This document shows, in pieces, positions 34,310 through 42,268 of a stretch of 64,000 nucleotides of DNA; position 1 is the first letter of the stretch, and each line of letters starts with the position of its first letter. The notes beneath the pieces were generated by a model, which saw only the letters and a list, made by a program, of their open reading frames with translations, ran no database searches and had not been told where the DNA came from. Source of the stretch: Bin87 sp965220105 (GTDB lineage Bacteria; Chloroflexota; Dehalococcoidia; Lucifugimonadales; UBA3495); contig OZ244811.1 of NCBI GenBank assembly GCA_965220105.1, positions 2,108,001-2,172,000 of the forward strand, in the 5' to 3' direction. A program made the translations under genes and the position numbers.

Positions 34310-35458
34310 TCACTCCGGTAGCAGAACCAGGGCCGAATCGATAGCCGCCGGTGTTTCACCGATGTCGGTGGCCATCACCTCGTCCAACGTCCCGTCTGTA
34401 GTCCGTGGACGCTCGGCCAGGCCAGTTACCAGCCGAATACGGCGGTTGCCGGAGAGGCCGGATTGCACCAGTGCGGCGCCTATCTCGCGCCATGAGTCTG
34501 CGCCGTCAGACCCCAGCAACACCGTCGTCCTCCCCGACCCACCTACGTCTCTCGCATCGGGCCAGCCGCGCTGAGCCGACACGCAGACGGCATCCAGCGG
34601 TGAAACGTCGGTTGCGGCCAGCGCCGCCCGATAGAATCCGGGAGCCGACACCAGGGAGACAGCGTTCACCTCGTTCCGCAAGCCGGATAACAGTCCTGGC
34701 GCCGACTCTGCCGGGTCTCCCAGCGTCACGACCATCGACCACAAACCGGCCCGAATGTCCCGACCCAGGCGATTCACCAGTTCATCCCAATTGTCGTCAC
34801 GCAACTGCAATTCCACGCCGCGGATCCAACGGCGGGCCAACGCCAGCGCCGGCTCGGCGCCCACCACGTAGTCCGCGTTGGCCAGCAACTCCCTGGTCTG
34901 CGTGGGTACCTGCGCCGGATCGCCTGTGCCCAACCCGGCCACCGTGATCGCCCGCTCCGCAGTCCGAAAGGCATCGACGTACTTGCGGGTTTCCGTCACC
35001 TGGCGGGCGTGGTTACCCTCGTGGCCCGACACCCTTTCAATCAGGTCCAGCAGCGAAAGGCCCGGGAAGTCGTTCTCCGGGTTGGGTGGCGTGGCCGGCG
35101 TGTTCAGCTGACTCTCCGTCAACCCTGCGATGAGCGCGCGAAATCGCTGGTAATTGGCCTCCAGCCGGCCCACATCGGCAGCAATGCGATTGGCCCGTCC
35201 GTCGAAGGCCGGCAGCATCTCCCGCTGCCCCGTCGCTATCTCCTCCAGCGCACCCACAAAATTCTCGGTCAGCAGGTGTTGCATCACCTCCCACACCGAC
35301 CAGCGGGACCCGAGGAACGCTTCCGCCTCGTCCAATCCGCTCAAAGCATCCAGCAACGCTGCGTGACCATCGTCAAGGCGTTGCAAGGCCCTCATCTGCC
35401 GGTCCACGGCGTTCAGACGCCCGGCATCAGGGTCGTTGGGCATATCGTGAGAAACCAT
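34310..35458 (-). CDS. DinB-like domain fused to a CbiE-like tetrapyrrole methylase domain
   Basis: The 382-residue protein has two parts. Residues about 12-160 (ALQRLDDGHAALLDAL, RWSVWEVMQHLL, SGHEGNHARQV) form a DinB/YfiT-like four-helix bundle with histidines in the metal position. Residues about 165-375 start AITVAGLGTGDPAQVPTQTRELLANADYVVGAEPALAL, then WSMVVTLGDPAES and VNAVSLVSAPGFYRAALAATDVSPLDAVCVSAQRG, which is the CbiE/CobL-N methylase layout with the GLGxGDP SAM site. No cobalamin gene is near. ATG 35458 is chosen for its GGAG; the frame open to 36157 upstream is a shadow of the opposite gene. Confidence 0.75.
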   Translation of the reverse strand: MVSHDMPNDPDAGRLNAVDRQMRALQRLDDGHAALLDALSGLDEAEAFLGSRWSVWEVMQHLLTENFVGALEEIATGQREMLPAFDGRANRIAADVGRLEANYQRFRALIAGLTESQLNTPATPPNPENDFPGLSLLDLIERVSGHEGNHARQVTETRKYVDAFRTAERAITVAGLGTGDPAQVPTQTRELLANADYVVGAEPALALARRWIRGVELQLRDDNWDELVNRLGRDIRAGLWSMVVTLGDPAESAPGLLSGLRNEVNAVSLVSAPGFYRAALAATDVSPLDAVCVSAQRGWPDARDVGGSGRTTVLLGSDGADSWREIGAALVQSGLSGNRRIRLVTGLAERPRTTDGTLDEVMATDIGETPAAIDSALVLLPE

Positions 35459-35563
35459 AATCCGCTCCACCACAATCGGCTCCAGAGAAAAATCAGCATC
35501 GCCAATCGGGCCGTCATTATGGCATATCGGGAAACGCCGGCCCGGGTCGGGTATCATGGGGGT

Positions 35564-36370
35564 ATGACCACCCCGAAAACCGGTTTCAGCCGGATTTATA
35601 GCGCCGGTCAAATGGTGTCCGCTGAAACCATCAACCGGACGCTGGACGAATTGGAGGCCACCGACGCCTCGTCCGGCGCCACCGCATCGTTGTACATCCC
35701 GGCGCCACCCAACGATGCGGCCATCGCCGCGTTGATCCGCGAACCCGCCGGCCCATCCTGGATGGAGGCGTTGCAGAATGCCGGTAGCCGCGTCTTGCGG
35801 AGCGACACTGGCCTTGCCGCATTCAGGATTGGTGAACAGGGTCTGGCGATTTCGCCGGGTTTCCCTCTCGCCGTAGCCGGTTTGTTCGATGGCTGCCACA
35901 CCGATCCGGTGCGCGCTTTGCTGTCCAGGGAGCACACGGTGGGGGTGGCCCTGCTTCGCCTGGGACGCTATGCCATCGGCATATATCGAGGCCGCCAGTT
36001 GCTGGTCTCGAAAACCGACACCAGGTACGTCAAGGGCAAGCACCACGCCGGCGGCACTTCCCAACGGAGATTCCAGCGGGTGCGCGAAAATCAAATCCAC
36101 CGATTGTACGCGGAAGCGTCCCGGGTGCTTACCCAGCAATGGCGGGCATTGGAGCACGAACTGGAATACGTCGCTCTGGGCGGAGAGGCCGGAACCGTAA
36201 ACGGATTCCTTCGCGAATGCGACTTCCTGGCCCGCCTGTCACCCATCACATTGCCGCGCCGCTTGGACGTTCGCGAACCCAACCGCGCCGCCCTGGACCG
36301 GGTCGGCGCGATGCTGTACGACTGTCGGGTCTACCCGCTGCAGTGGCATGGAGACATCCTCGCCCGGTGA
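35564..36370 (+). CDS. Vms1-like release factor (acVLRF1-type peptidyl-tRNA hydrolase)
   Basis: The 268-residue protein carries the eRF1-like VLRF1 core: LLRLGRYAIGIYRGRQLLVSKTDTRYVKGKHHAGGTSQRRFQRVRENQ. The GGTSQRRF loop with its Gln is the equivalent of the GGQ-like catalytic loop of Vms1/ANKZF1. The group is known from Actinobacteria and Chloroflexota. In yeast, Vms1 cuts peptidyl-tRNA on split 60S particles, so this protein is expected to free nascent chains on the 50S. ATG 35564 is used; upstream frame is a shadow of the opposite gene. It is divergent from the DinB-CbiE gene and lies 65 bases before mutS2 on the same strand. Confidence 0.82.
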   Translation: MTTPKTGFSRIYSAGQMVSAETINRTLDELEATDASSGATASLYIPAPPNDAAIAALIREPAGPSWMEALQNAGSRVLRSDTGLAAFRIGEQGLAISPGFPLAVAGLFDGCHTDPVRALLSREHTVGVALLRLGRYAIGIYRGRQLLVSKTDTRYVKGKHHAGGTSQRRFQRVRENQIHRLYAEASRVLTQQWRALEHELEYVALGGEAGTVNGFLRECDFLARLSPITLPRRLDVREPNRAALDRVGAMLYDCRVYPLQWHGDILAR

Positions 36371-36435
36371 GTTTTGATTACACACAACCAACCGATACGG
36401 GCACGCCCAGCGGCAAGCCGGGTATAATCTACGCC

Positions 36436-38832
36436 ATGACGACAGGAGAGGAATCGCCGACGCCACCCCCGGATGGTTTCCAGCGGGCCCTCGGTCTGCT
36501 GGAATTCGACCAGATCAGGAACCACCTGGCCGCCACTACCCGCACGGTGGTCGGCGCGGAAGCAGCCGCCGCGTTGTCGCCCTCCGCCGACAGCAGGGAC
36601 GTGGCGACGCGGCTCCAGGAAACCTCCGAGGCGCGCCGCCTGCTGGACACCACCGGCGCGCTGGAGCTGGGGCCCGAAGAGGATTTGCGGCCGGCGGTGC
36701 GCCGGGCCCTGCTGGGCGGCGTCCTGCGCGGCGAGGAGTTGCGTTACCTGGGCGCCCTGGCAGCGGCTGCCCGGTGGAACCGTGCCGCCCTCTCCCACCG
36801 CGAAGATTTGCCCCTCCTGTCCGCTGTCGCCGAGAACTTTCCGCAACTACCGGATCTGGAGAGTGCGGTCAACCGGGCCATCAGCCCGGCGGGGGAGGTG
36901 CTGGATGATGCTTCGCCGGAATTGGCCCGCCTCCGCCGGGACTCACGGTCCGCTTACTCGGCGCTCAATGGCGTGATGGAGCGTTCGCTGCGGCGCTACC
37001 AGGACGCCGGAATCACCCAGGAAAACCTGCTAACCGAGCGCAACGGGCGCATGGTGCTGCTTATCAAGACCGAGTTCAAGGGCCGGGCCCCGGGCATCGT
37101 CCACGACGTTTCCGACAGCGGCGCGACGGTGTTCATCGAGCCCATGCCGGCCATTGACCTGGGCAACCGCTGGCGGGAAACCCGCCTGGCGGAGCAACGG
37201 GAAGAGGAACGGGTGCTGCGCCAGTTATCCTCGCTGGTGGCCCGTTACGTCGACGAAATCAACCTGACATTCGACTTGCTGGGCCGCCTCGACCTGGCCG
37301 CTGCCAAGGGTCGCTACGCAGCCGCAATGCGCGCCATACATCCTAGGCTGATCGAGCCCGGCGAACCCCGCCGGTTGACGCTGGCCGGCGCCAGGCATCC
37401 GCTGCTCACCGGCGAGGTTGTACCCAACACCATCAACATCCTCGAAGGCCAGAGCGTGCTGCTCATCACCGGCCCCAACGCTGGCGGCAAAACCGTGGCG
37501 CTGAAGACGGTTGGATTGCTGGCCACCATGGCGCACTCCGGTTTGCACCTGCCCGCCGACGAAGCAGAAATCCCGTTGCTCGACGGGATATACGTTGACA
37601 TCGGAGACCAGCAGAGCATCTACGAATCGTTGTCCACTTTCAGCAGCCACATCACCAATCTCCGCCAGATCATGGAGGTCGCCACTCCCCGATCCCTCAT
37701 CCTGGTGGACGAACTGGGTTCGGCGACCGACCCGGAGGAAGGTTCCGCGCTGGCAGCGGCGTTGCTCTCCGGGTTCCGCGACCGTGACGCCATCGTCGTA
37801 GCCACCACGCACCACCGCAGTGTGGCCAGGTTGGCGCGAGACCAGGACGGCATGGCCAACGCCAGCGTCGACCTGAACCCGCGCACGCTGGAACCCACCT
37901 ACCAGTTGACCCACGGTATCCCCGGACGCAGCTACGCCCTGACCATCGCGTCTCGCCTGGGATTGCCCGATGCCGTGATTGCTGAGGCGCAAACGCACCT
38001 GGTCCCGGCTCACGTCGAAACCGACCGCCTGTTGCAGGAACTCCAGGAAGAGCGCCTGACCGTGGCAGAGCTGCGGAGCCAGGTGGAGCAGACCCTGGCC
38101 ATGGCCCGCCAAAGGGAACAGGAAGCCGCCGAACGACTCGAAAACGTCGAGGAAACCAAGGCCGACCTGGTGGAGGAGGCCCGCCGTGAACTGACTCAGC
38201 AAATTGGCGGCCTGATCAACCAGATCCGGGATGCCGAACGCTCATTGAAACGCCAGCAGGCCGATGAAGCCGCGGAAGCGGGACTGCGCCGGCAACGCGG
38301 CCGGCTCACCCAGGCCCGCCGCGAAGTGGCCTCCCCCGATTGGGAACCCATCGCCGTGGAGCGAACGCCGTGGTACCGGGAATTGCACGTCGGCGACCGC
38401 GTCTACATCCGCGGCGTCGCCAGGCCGGTGGAAATTGTGTCGATCCCCAACCAGCAGCAGGAGGTGGAAGTTGTGATCGGCAGTATGCGCGCCCGCATAC
38501 CCGTATACCAACTGGACCGGCCCGCCGACCAGGTCCACCCTGCCGCCCAACAGGCCGGCGTGATCTACCGGCGGCCCGCCAACAAACGCACCATCAGCCC
38601 CGAGGTCAACCTGCACGGTTACCGGGTGGACGAAGCCCTGTCCGTGATCGACTCCCTGTTGGACGATGCGGCGCTGGAGGGGATGACGGCGCTCAAAATC
38701 GTGCACGGCAAAGGCACGGGCGCGCTGCGGCGAGCCGTCCGGGAGTACCTGTCGGGTCATCCCCTGGTGGCATCGGCCGGCCCGGGCGAGGGTGGGGACG
38801 CCGCCGGGGTAACCCTGGTCCAACTGCGGTAG
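36436..38832 (+). CDS. mutS2: Endonuclease MutS2 with C-terminal Smr domain
   Basis: The 798-residue protein shows the MutS2 order: N-terminal core (ALGLLEFDQIRNHLA), clamp helices, the ABC ATPase with Walker A ITGPNAGGKTVALKT near residue 350, a Q/ABC signature region STFSSHITNLRQI, Walker B RSLILVDELGSATDPEEG, and TTHHRSVARL. A long coiled coil (about 540-640) and a KOW-like linker follow, then the Smr domain with VNLHGYRVDEAL and IVHGKGTGALRRAV. In Bacillus, MutS2 senses collided ribosomes and splits them. The start is ATG 36436, close to a TATAAT at 36423. It follows the VLRF1 gene. Confidence 0.95.
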   Translation: MTTGEESPTPPPDGFQRALGLLEFDQIRNHLAATTRTVVGAEAAAALSPSADSRDVATRLQETSEARRLLDTTGALELGPEEDLRPAVRRALLGGVLRGEELRYLGALAAAARWNRAALSHREDLPLLSAVAENFPQLPDLESAVNRAISPAGEVLDDASPELARLRRDSRSAYSALNGVMERSLRRYQDAGITQENLLTERNGRMVLLIKTEFKGRAPGIVHDVSDSGATVFIEPMPAIDLGNRWRETRLAEQREEERVLRQLSSLVARYVDEINLTFDLLGRLDLAAAKGRYAAAMRAIHPRLIEPGEPRRLTLAGARHPLLTGEVVPNTINILEGQSVLLITGPNAGGKTVALKTVGLLATMAHSGLHLPADEAEIPLLDGIYVDIGDQQSIYESLSTFSSHITNLRQIMEVATPRSLILVDELGSATDPEEGSALAAALLSGFRDRDAIVVATTHHRSVARLARDQDGMANASVDLNPRTLEPTYQLTHGIPGRSYALTIASRLGLPDAVIAEAQTHLVPAHVETDRLLQELQEERLTVAELRSQVEQTLAMARQREQEAAERLENVEETKADLVEEARRELTQQIGGLINQIRDAERSLKRQQADEAAEAGLRRQRGRLTQARREVASPDWEPIAVERTPWYRELHVGDRVYIRGVARPVEIVSIPNQQQEVEVVIGSMRARIPVYQLDRPADQVHPAAQQAGVIYRRPANKRTISPEVNLHGYRVDEALSVIDSLLDDAALEGMTALKIVHGKGTGALRRAVREYLSGHPLVASAGPGEGGDAAGVTLVQLR

Positions 38833-38846
38833 GGCTAGATTTTCGT

Positions 38847-38876
38847 TTGACACCTTTACCGTCCATTTGGTAGGAT
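38847..38876 (+). promoter_or_regulatory. Sigma70-type promoter before the NYN gene leader
   Basis: TTGACA (38847-38852) and TAGGAT (38871-38876) are separated by 18 bases. It lies just after the mutS2 stop codon. The -35 is perfect and the -10 has two mismatches. Confidence 0.55.
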
Positions 38877-38882
38877 CTAAAA

Positions 38883-38957
38883 GTCCAGCGTCTCCCGGAA
38901 TAGTAAATAGGTTGGAGCGTGGACTAGGCTGGGGCCCTCAGGGCCCCTTATTATTTT
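38883..38957 (+). terminator. Leader hairpin followed by an intrinsic terminator, upstream of the NYN gene
   Basis: GGGGCCC-tca-GGGCCCC (38931-38947) followed by ttattatttt is a good intrinsic terminator. Before it, GTCCA...CTCC pairs with GGAG..TGGAC (38883-38924). Since a promoter lies upstream and the NYN start lies 14 bases downstream, this may be an attenuator or a short RNA; it may also simply end the mutS2 transcript. Confidence 0.6.
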
Positions 38958-38970
38958 GTACACAGGTCCG

Positions 38971-39810
38971 ATGATGCGTATTGCCGTTTTCATTGATGCT
39001 GGATACCTTTATGCCGAAGGGTCGAAACCTCTTTCTGCGTCCCGTACCAGCCCTTTGCCCAGGGTTAGCGTCGAACTGAACCAGCCTGAAATTGTTGCCA
39101 AACTGCGGGCCACTGCATCTGAGAAAGCGGAGAACGCTTCCTTGCTGCGCATCTACTGGTATGATGGCGTGCGTGGCGACCTCTCTCCGGAACAGCGGCA
39201 ATTGGCCGTCATGCCGGACGTAAAGTTCAGGGCCGGCGTCGTCAATCGCGCCGGCGAGCAAAAAGGCGTCGACTCGCTGATTGTTACCGACCTCATTGAA
39301 CTGGCTCGCAATCACGCCATATCGGATGCAGTCCTGCTGTCGGGTGACGGCGACCTCAGAATTGCTGTTCAAATAGCCCAGAGCTTTGGCGTCCGGGTCC
39401 ATCTAATAAGCATTGAACCGGGCCCAGGAAACCCATCCCGCTCGCCGCTGCTTTGGCAGGAAGCTGATACGACTACCGAGTGGAGCAGATCTGACGTAGG
39501 CGAGTTTTTGACCCTGAAATCCGACGTTAGCACTAATTCCGGAACGACTGACATTACGGTCACTCAGGAAATTTCCGGCAGTGACGCGGTTGCTTTGCAA
39601 CAGGCTGTTGATGAATTTGTTGCCTCGCTTAGCGTTATCCCTTCGGATAATATTGGCAACATTACGCCGAACTGGATACCGCCGGAATATGACGGGCCGT
39701 TGATTGCCAGTTGCAGGAATAGCATTGGCCGGGATTTAACCCGGCCGGAAATGACCTACGTCCGCGACAAGTTCAGGGACAGGGTTGGCGCCAGCCCACC
39801 GACTCCGTAA
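38971..39810 (+). CDS. NYN-domain (PIN-like) ribonuclease
   Basis: The protein of about 280 residues starts RIAVFIDAGYLYAEG, the first acidic residue of the NYN fold (Asp in FIDAG). Then come KGVDSLIVTDLIELA (second Asp) and DAVLLSGDGDLRIAVQIAQSFGVRVHLIS (third Asp in SGDGD), giving the three-acid metal site of LabA/DUF88 nucleases. A tail of about 110 residues may bind a partner or RNA. ATG 38971 or 38974 are both possible. It probably cuts RNA, and its place after VLRF1 and MutS2 suggests ribosome-linked decay, which is inference. Confidence 0.82.
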   Translation: MMRIAVFIDAGYLYAEGSKPLSASRTSPLPRVSVELNQPEIVAKLRATASEKAENASLLRIYWYDGVRGDLSPEQRQLAVMPDVKFRAGVVNRAGEQKGVDSLIVTDLIELARNHAISDAVLLSGDGDLRIAVQIAQSFGVRVHLISIEPGPGNPSRSPLLWQEADTTTEWSRSDVGEFLTLKSDVSTNSGTTDITVTQEISGSDAVALQQAVDEFVASLSVIPSDNIGNITPNWIPPEYDGPLIASCRNSIGRDLTRPEMTYVRDKFRDRVGASPPTP

Positions 39811-39965
39811 CCCATGGCGCTGTCCCTCTCCCGCGATGCGGATGATAATTAAGGCCAGCGCATCACCGGTCGGCCATTCCGGTTGACATCGCGCTAACAA
39901 GCCACGCAAAATGCCGGCATTGCAACCCAACCGCCAATCCTACACTCAAAACGGAAGGTGACGAT

Positions 39966-41012
39966 ATGGCAGAAATCCTGGGGCTGGGCCTGACCCACTA
40001 CCCGCCGCTGATTGCCCCTGATGAAGATAAGCTCATCCCCCTGAAGCGAACCCTCCGCAGCAACGACAATATTCCGGCGGAGATGAAAAACCCCAGCAAC
40101 TGGCCTGAGCCCATGCGCGTCGAGTACGGCGAGGATGAGGGTTACGCCTCCTCACTGGAGCACCGCGCGCGCCTGGTGGCCGGTTTCCGCCGCATCCGGG
40201 AAGAGCTGGATGCCTTCAATCCCGATTTCGTCGTCATCTGGGGCGACGACCAGTACGAGAACTTCCGGGAGGACATCATTCCCCCGTTCTGCGTGCTGGC
40301 CTACGAAGATTTCGAGTGTCAACCCTTTACCAACCGGGACGGCTCGGATCGGCGCAACTTTTGGGGCGAACCGGCTGACAAGACGTTCCAATACCGAGGC
40401 CACAAGGAAGGCGCCCGCGCGTTGGTTACCGGCATGATCGACCGGGGCGTGGACATGGCCTATGCGTACCAGCCGCTCCACCAGCCGGGTCTGGGTCACG
40501 CCATCCTGAACACCCTGCTGTACCTGGACTACGACCGCAAGGGGTTCGACTACCCCGTGGTGCCGTTCCTGGTCAACTGCTACGGTAGCCGGGTCATCCG
40601 CAATAAGGGCGGCAGTGTGGAATACTCCCCGGACCCGGATCCGCCCGGCCCTTCGCCCAAGCGCTGCCTGGAAGTGGGCGCCGCCGCGGCCCAGGCGCTG
40701 CAGGAATCTCCGTGGCGTGTAGCCGTGATCGCCTCATCATCCTGGTCCCACGGCTTCCTGGTGGAAAAGCACCACTGGCTGTGGCCCGACGTCGATTCCG
40801 ACCGGGCACGTTTCGAGGAGCTGGAGGCTGGCGACTACCAGGCCTGGAGTCGCATCTCGACTGCCCAGGTCGAAGACGCCGGTCAGCAAGAAATGCTCAA
40901 CTGGATGTGCCTGGCCGGCGCCATGGACACGCTCGATTACAAGCCCGAAATCCTCGACTACGTCGAGACCTACGTGTTCAACTCCAACAAGTGCCTGGCC
41001 ATCTTCAAGTAA
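39966..41012 (+). CDS. LigB-superfamily extradiol dioxygenase-like protein (copy 1)
   Basis: The 348-residue protein starts MAEILGLGLTHYPPLI, with the metal-binding His in the THYP strand expected for class III extradiol dioxygenases (LigB/PCA 4,5-dioxygenase beta). FVVIWGDDQYENFRED near residue 88 supplies an acidic site, and VAVIASSSWSHGFLVEKHHW near 250 supplies the catalytic His region. It is closely similar over its whole length to the next gene. GGAAGGTGA precedes the ATG. It would open a catechol- or protocatechuate-like ring; no separate LigA subunit is seen. Confidence 0.85.
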   Translation: MAEILGLGLTHYPPLIAPDEDKLIPLKRTLRSNDNIPAEMKNPSNWPEPMRVEYGEDEGYASSLEHRARLVAGFRRIREELDAFNPDFVVIWGDDQYENFREDIIPPFCVLAYEDFECQPFTNRDGSDRRNFWGEPADKTFQYRGHKEGARALVTGMIDRGVDMAYAYQPLHQPGLGHAILNTLLYLDYDRKGFDYPVVPFLVNCYGSRVIRNKGGSVEYSPDPDPPGPSPKRCLEVGAAAAQALQESPWRVAVIASSSWSHGFLVEKHHWLWPDVDSDRARFEELEAGDYQAWSRISTAQVEDAGQQEMLNWMCLAGAMDTLDYKPEILDYVETYVFNSNKCLAIFK

Positions 41013-41120
41013 GCAACTGTTTTGCCCAACACGGCCCCTCTCCTCCACGAAAGGGGTTGGGGTGAGGCCGACCCTGCGACACACGCGTCGCCCGCACCAT
41101 CCCGAAAAGCGAGGGAAATC

Positions 41121-42167
41121 ATGGCGGAAATACTTGGATTGGGACTCACCCATTCCCCATCGTTAATCCGACCCGACGAGGACGGCGAATCCTCCCTGAA
41201 ACGCACCCTGCGGACCAACGACAAAGTCCCCGCAGAGATGAAAAACCCGATGAATTGGCCCGAGCCCATGCGGGTCGAGTTCGGCGAGGACGAAGGTTTC
41301 GCCTCCGCCGTGCGGTTACGGGAACGGATGGTCGCCGGCTTCCGCCGGCTCCGGCAAGAACTGGATGCCTTCAATCCCGACTTCGTCGTGGTGTGGGGCG
41401 ATGACCAGTACGAAAACTTCCGCGAGGACATCATCCCGCCGTTCTGCGTGCTGGCCTACGATGATTTCAATTGCCAGCCCTTCGCCAGCGGCGACGGGTC
41501 GACTCGGCGCAACGTGTGGGATGAATCGGCGGACACCATCTTCAAATACCCCGGCCACAAGGATGGAGCCCGCGCGCTGGTGTCCGGGATGATTGACCGG
41601 GGCGTGGACATGTCCTACGCTTACCAGCCCCTCCACGAACCGGGCCTGGGTCATGCCATCCTGAATACCCTGCTGTATCTGGACTACGACCGTAAGGGCT
41701 TTGACTATCCGGTTGTGCCCTTCCTGGTCAACTGCTACGGCAGCCGCGTGATCCGCAACAAAGGCGGCAGCACCGAATTTTCGCCCGACCCAGACCCGCC
41801 CGGCCCGTCGCCGAAGCGATGCCTGCAGGTTGGAGCCGCCGCCGCTGCCGCGCTCCAGGAATCCCCCTGGCGGGTGGCCCTCATCGCCTCGTCGTCCTGG
41901 TCCCACGCCTTTCTCACCGAGAAACACCACTGGCTGTATCCGGACATCGAATCGGACCGCGCCCGGTTCGAAGAGATGAAATCCGGCGACTACCAGGCCT
42001 GGGGACGCATCTCCACCGAGCAGGTCGAGGACGCCGGTCAGCAGGAACTGCTGAACTGGATGTGCCTCGCCGGCGCCATGGACGAACTCGGTTACCGAGC
42101 CGATATCGTGGATTGGTACGAAACCTACATCTTCAACTCAACCAAGTGCCTGGCAATTTTCAAGTAG
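41121..42167 (+). CDS. LigB-superfamily extradiol dioxygenase-like protein (copy 2)
   Basis: Also 348 residues and a tandem duplicate of the previous gene: MAEILGLGLTHSPSLI at the start, WGDDQYENFREDIIPPFCVLAY identical in both, and SSWSHAFLTEKHHW near residue 250. Differences gather in residues 20-60 and 110-145, which may change substrate. ATG 41121 is chosen by the alignment with copy 1; the upstream open frame contains a ggggttggggtgagg repeat. The 108-base gap suggests a common transcript. Confidence 0.87.
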   Translation: MAEILGLGLTHSPSLIRPDEDGESSLKRTLRTNDKVPAEMKNPMNWPEPMRVEFGEDEGFASAVRLRERMVAGFRRLRQELDAFNPDFVVVWGDDQYENFREDIIPPFCVLAYDDFNCQPFASGDGSTRRNVWDESADTIFKYPGHKDGARALVSGMIDRGVDMSYAYQPLHEPGLGHAILNTLLYLDYDRKGFDYPVVPFLVNCYGSRVIRNKGGSTEFSPDPDPPGPSPKRCLQVGAAAAAALQESPWRVALIASSSWSHAFLTEKHHWLYPDIESDRARFEEMKSGDYQAWGRISTEQVEDAGQQELLNWMCLAGAMDELGYRADIVDWYETYIFNSTKCLAIFK

Positions 42168-42208
42168 ATTCGCGTCATCCCCCGTCGGGGGTTCGGCATC
42201 AAGTTGGA

Positions 42209-42230
42209 GGGGCGACCGTTTGGTCGCCCC
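42209..42230. terminator. Hairpin between convergent genes
   Basis: GGGGCGACC-gttt-GGTCGCCCC is a perfect 9-base stem placed between the second dioxygenase gene and the oppositely oriented symporter gene. It lacks a long T tract, so it could be a bidirectional terminator or a dispersed palindrome. Confidence 0.6.
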
Positions 42231-42268
42231 TGTTGCGTCGCAGCCCGAGACCCAACGCGACCCTGTTG

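Noticed and set aside
35459..36157. N-terminal extension of the DinB-CbiE protein to 36157
   Set aside because: The extra 230 codons are the antisense of the VLRF1 gene. Family-like sequence and a ribosome site begin at 35458.
42209..42230. Riboswitch or attenuator before a gene
   Set aside because: The hairpin lies between the 3' ends of convergent genes, so it cannot be a leader element.
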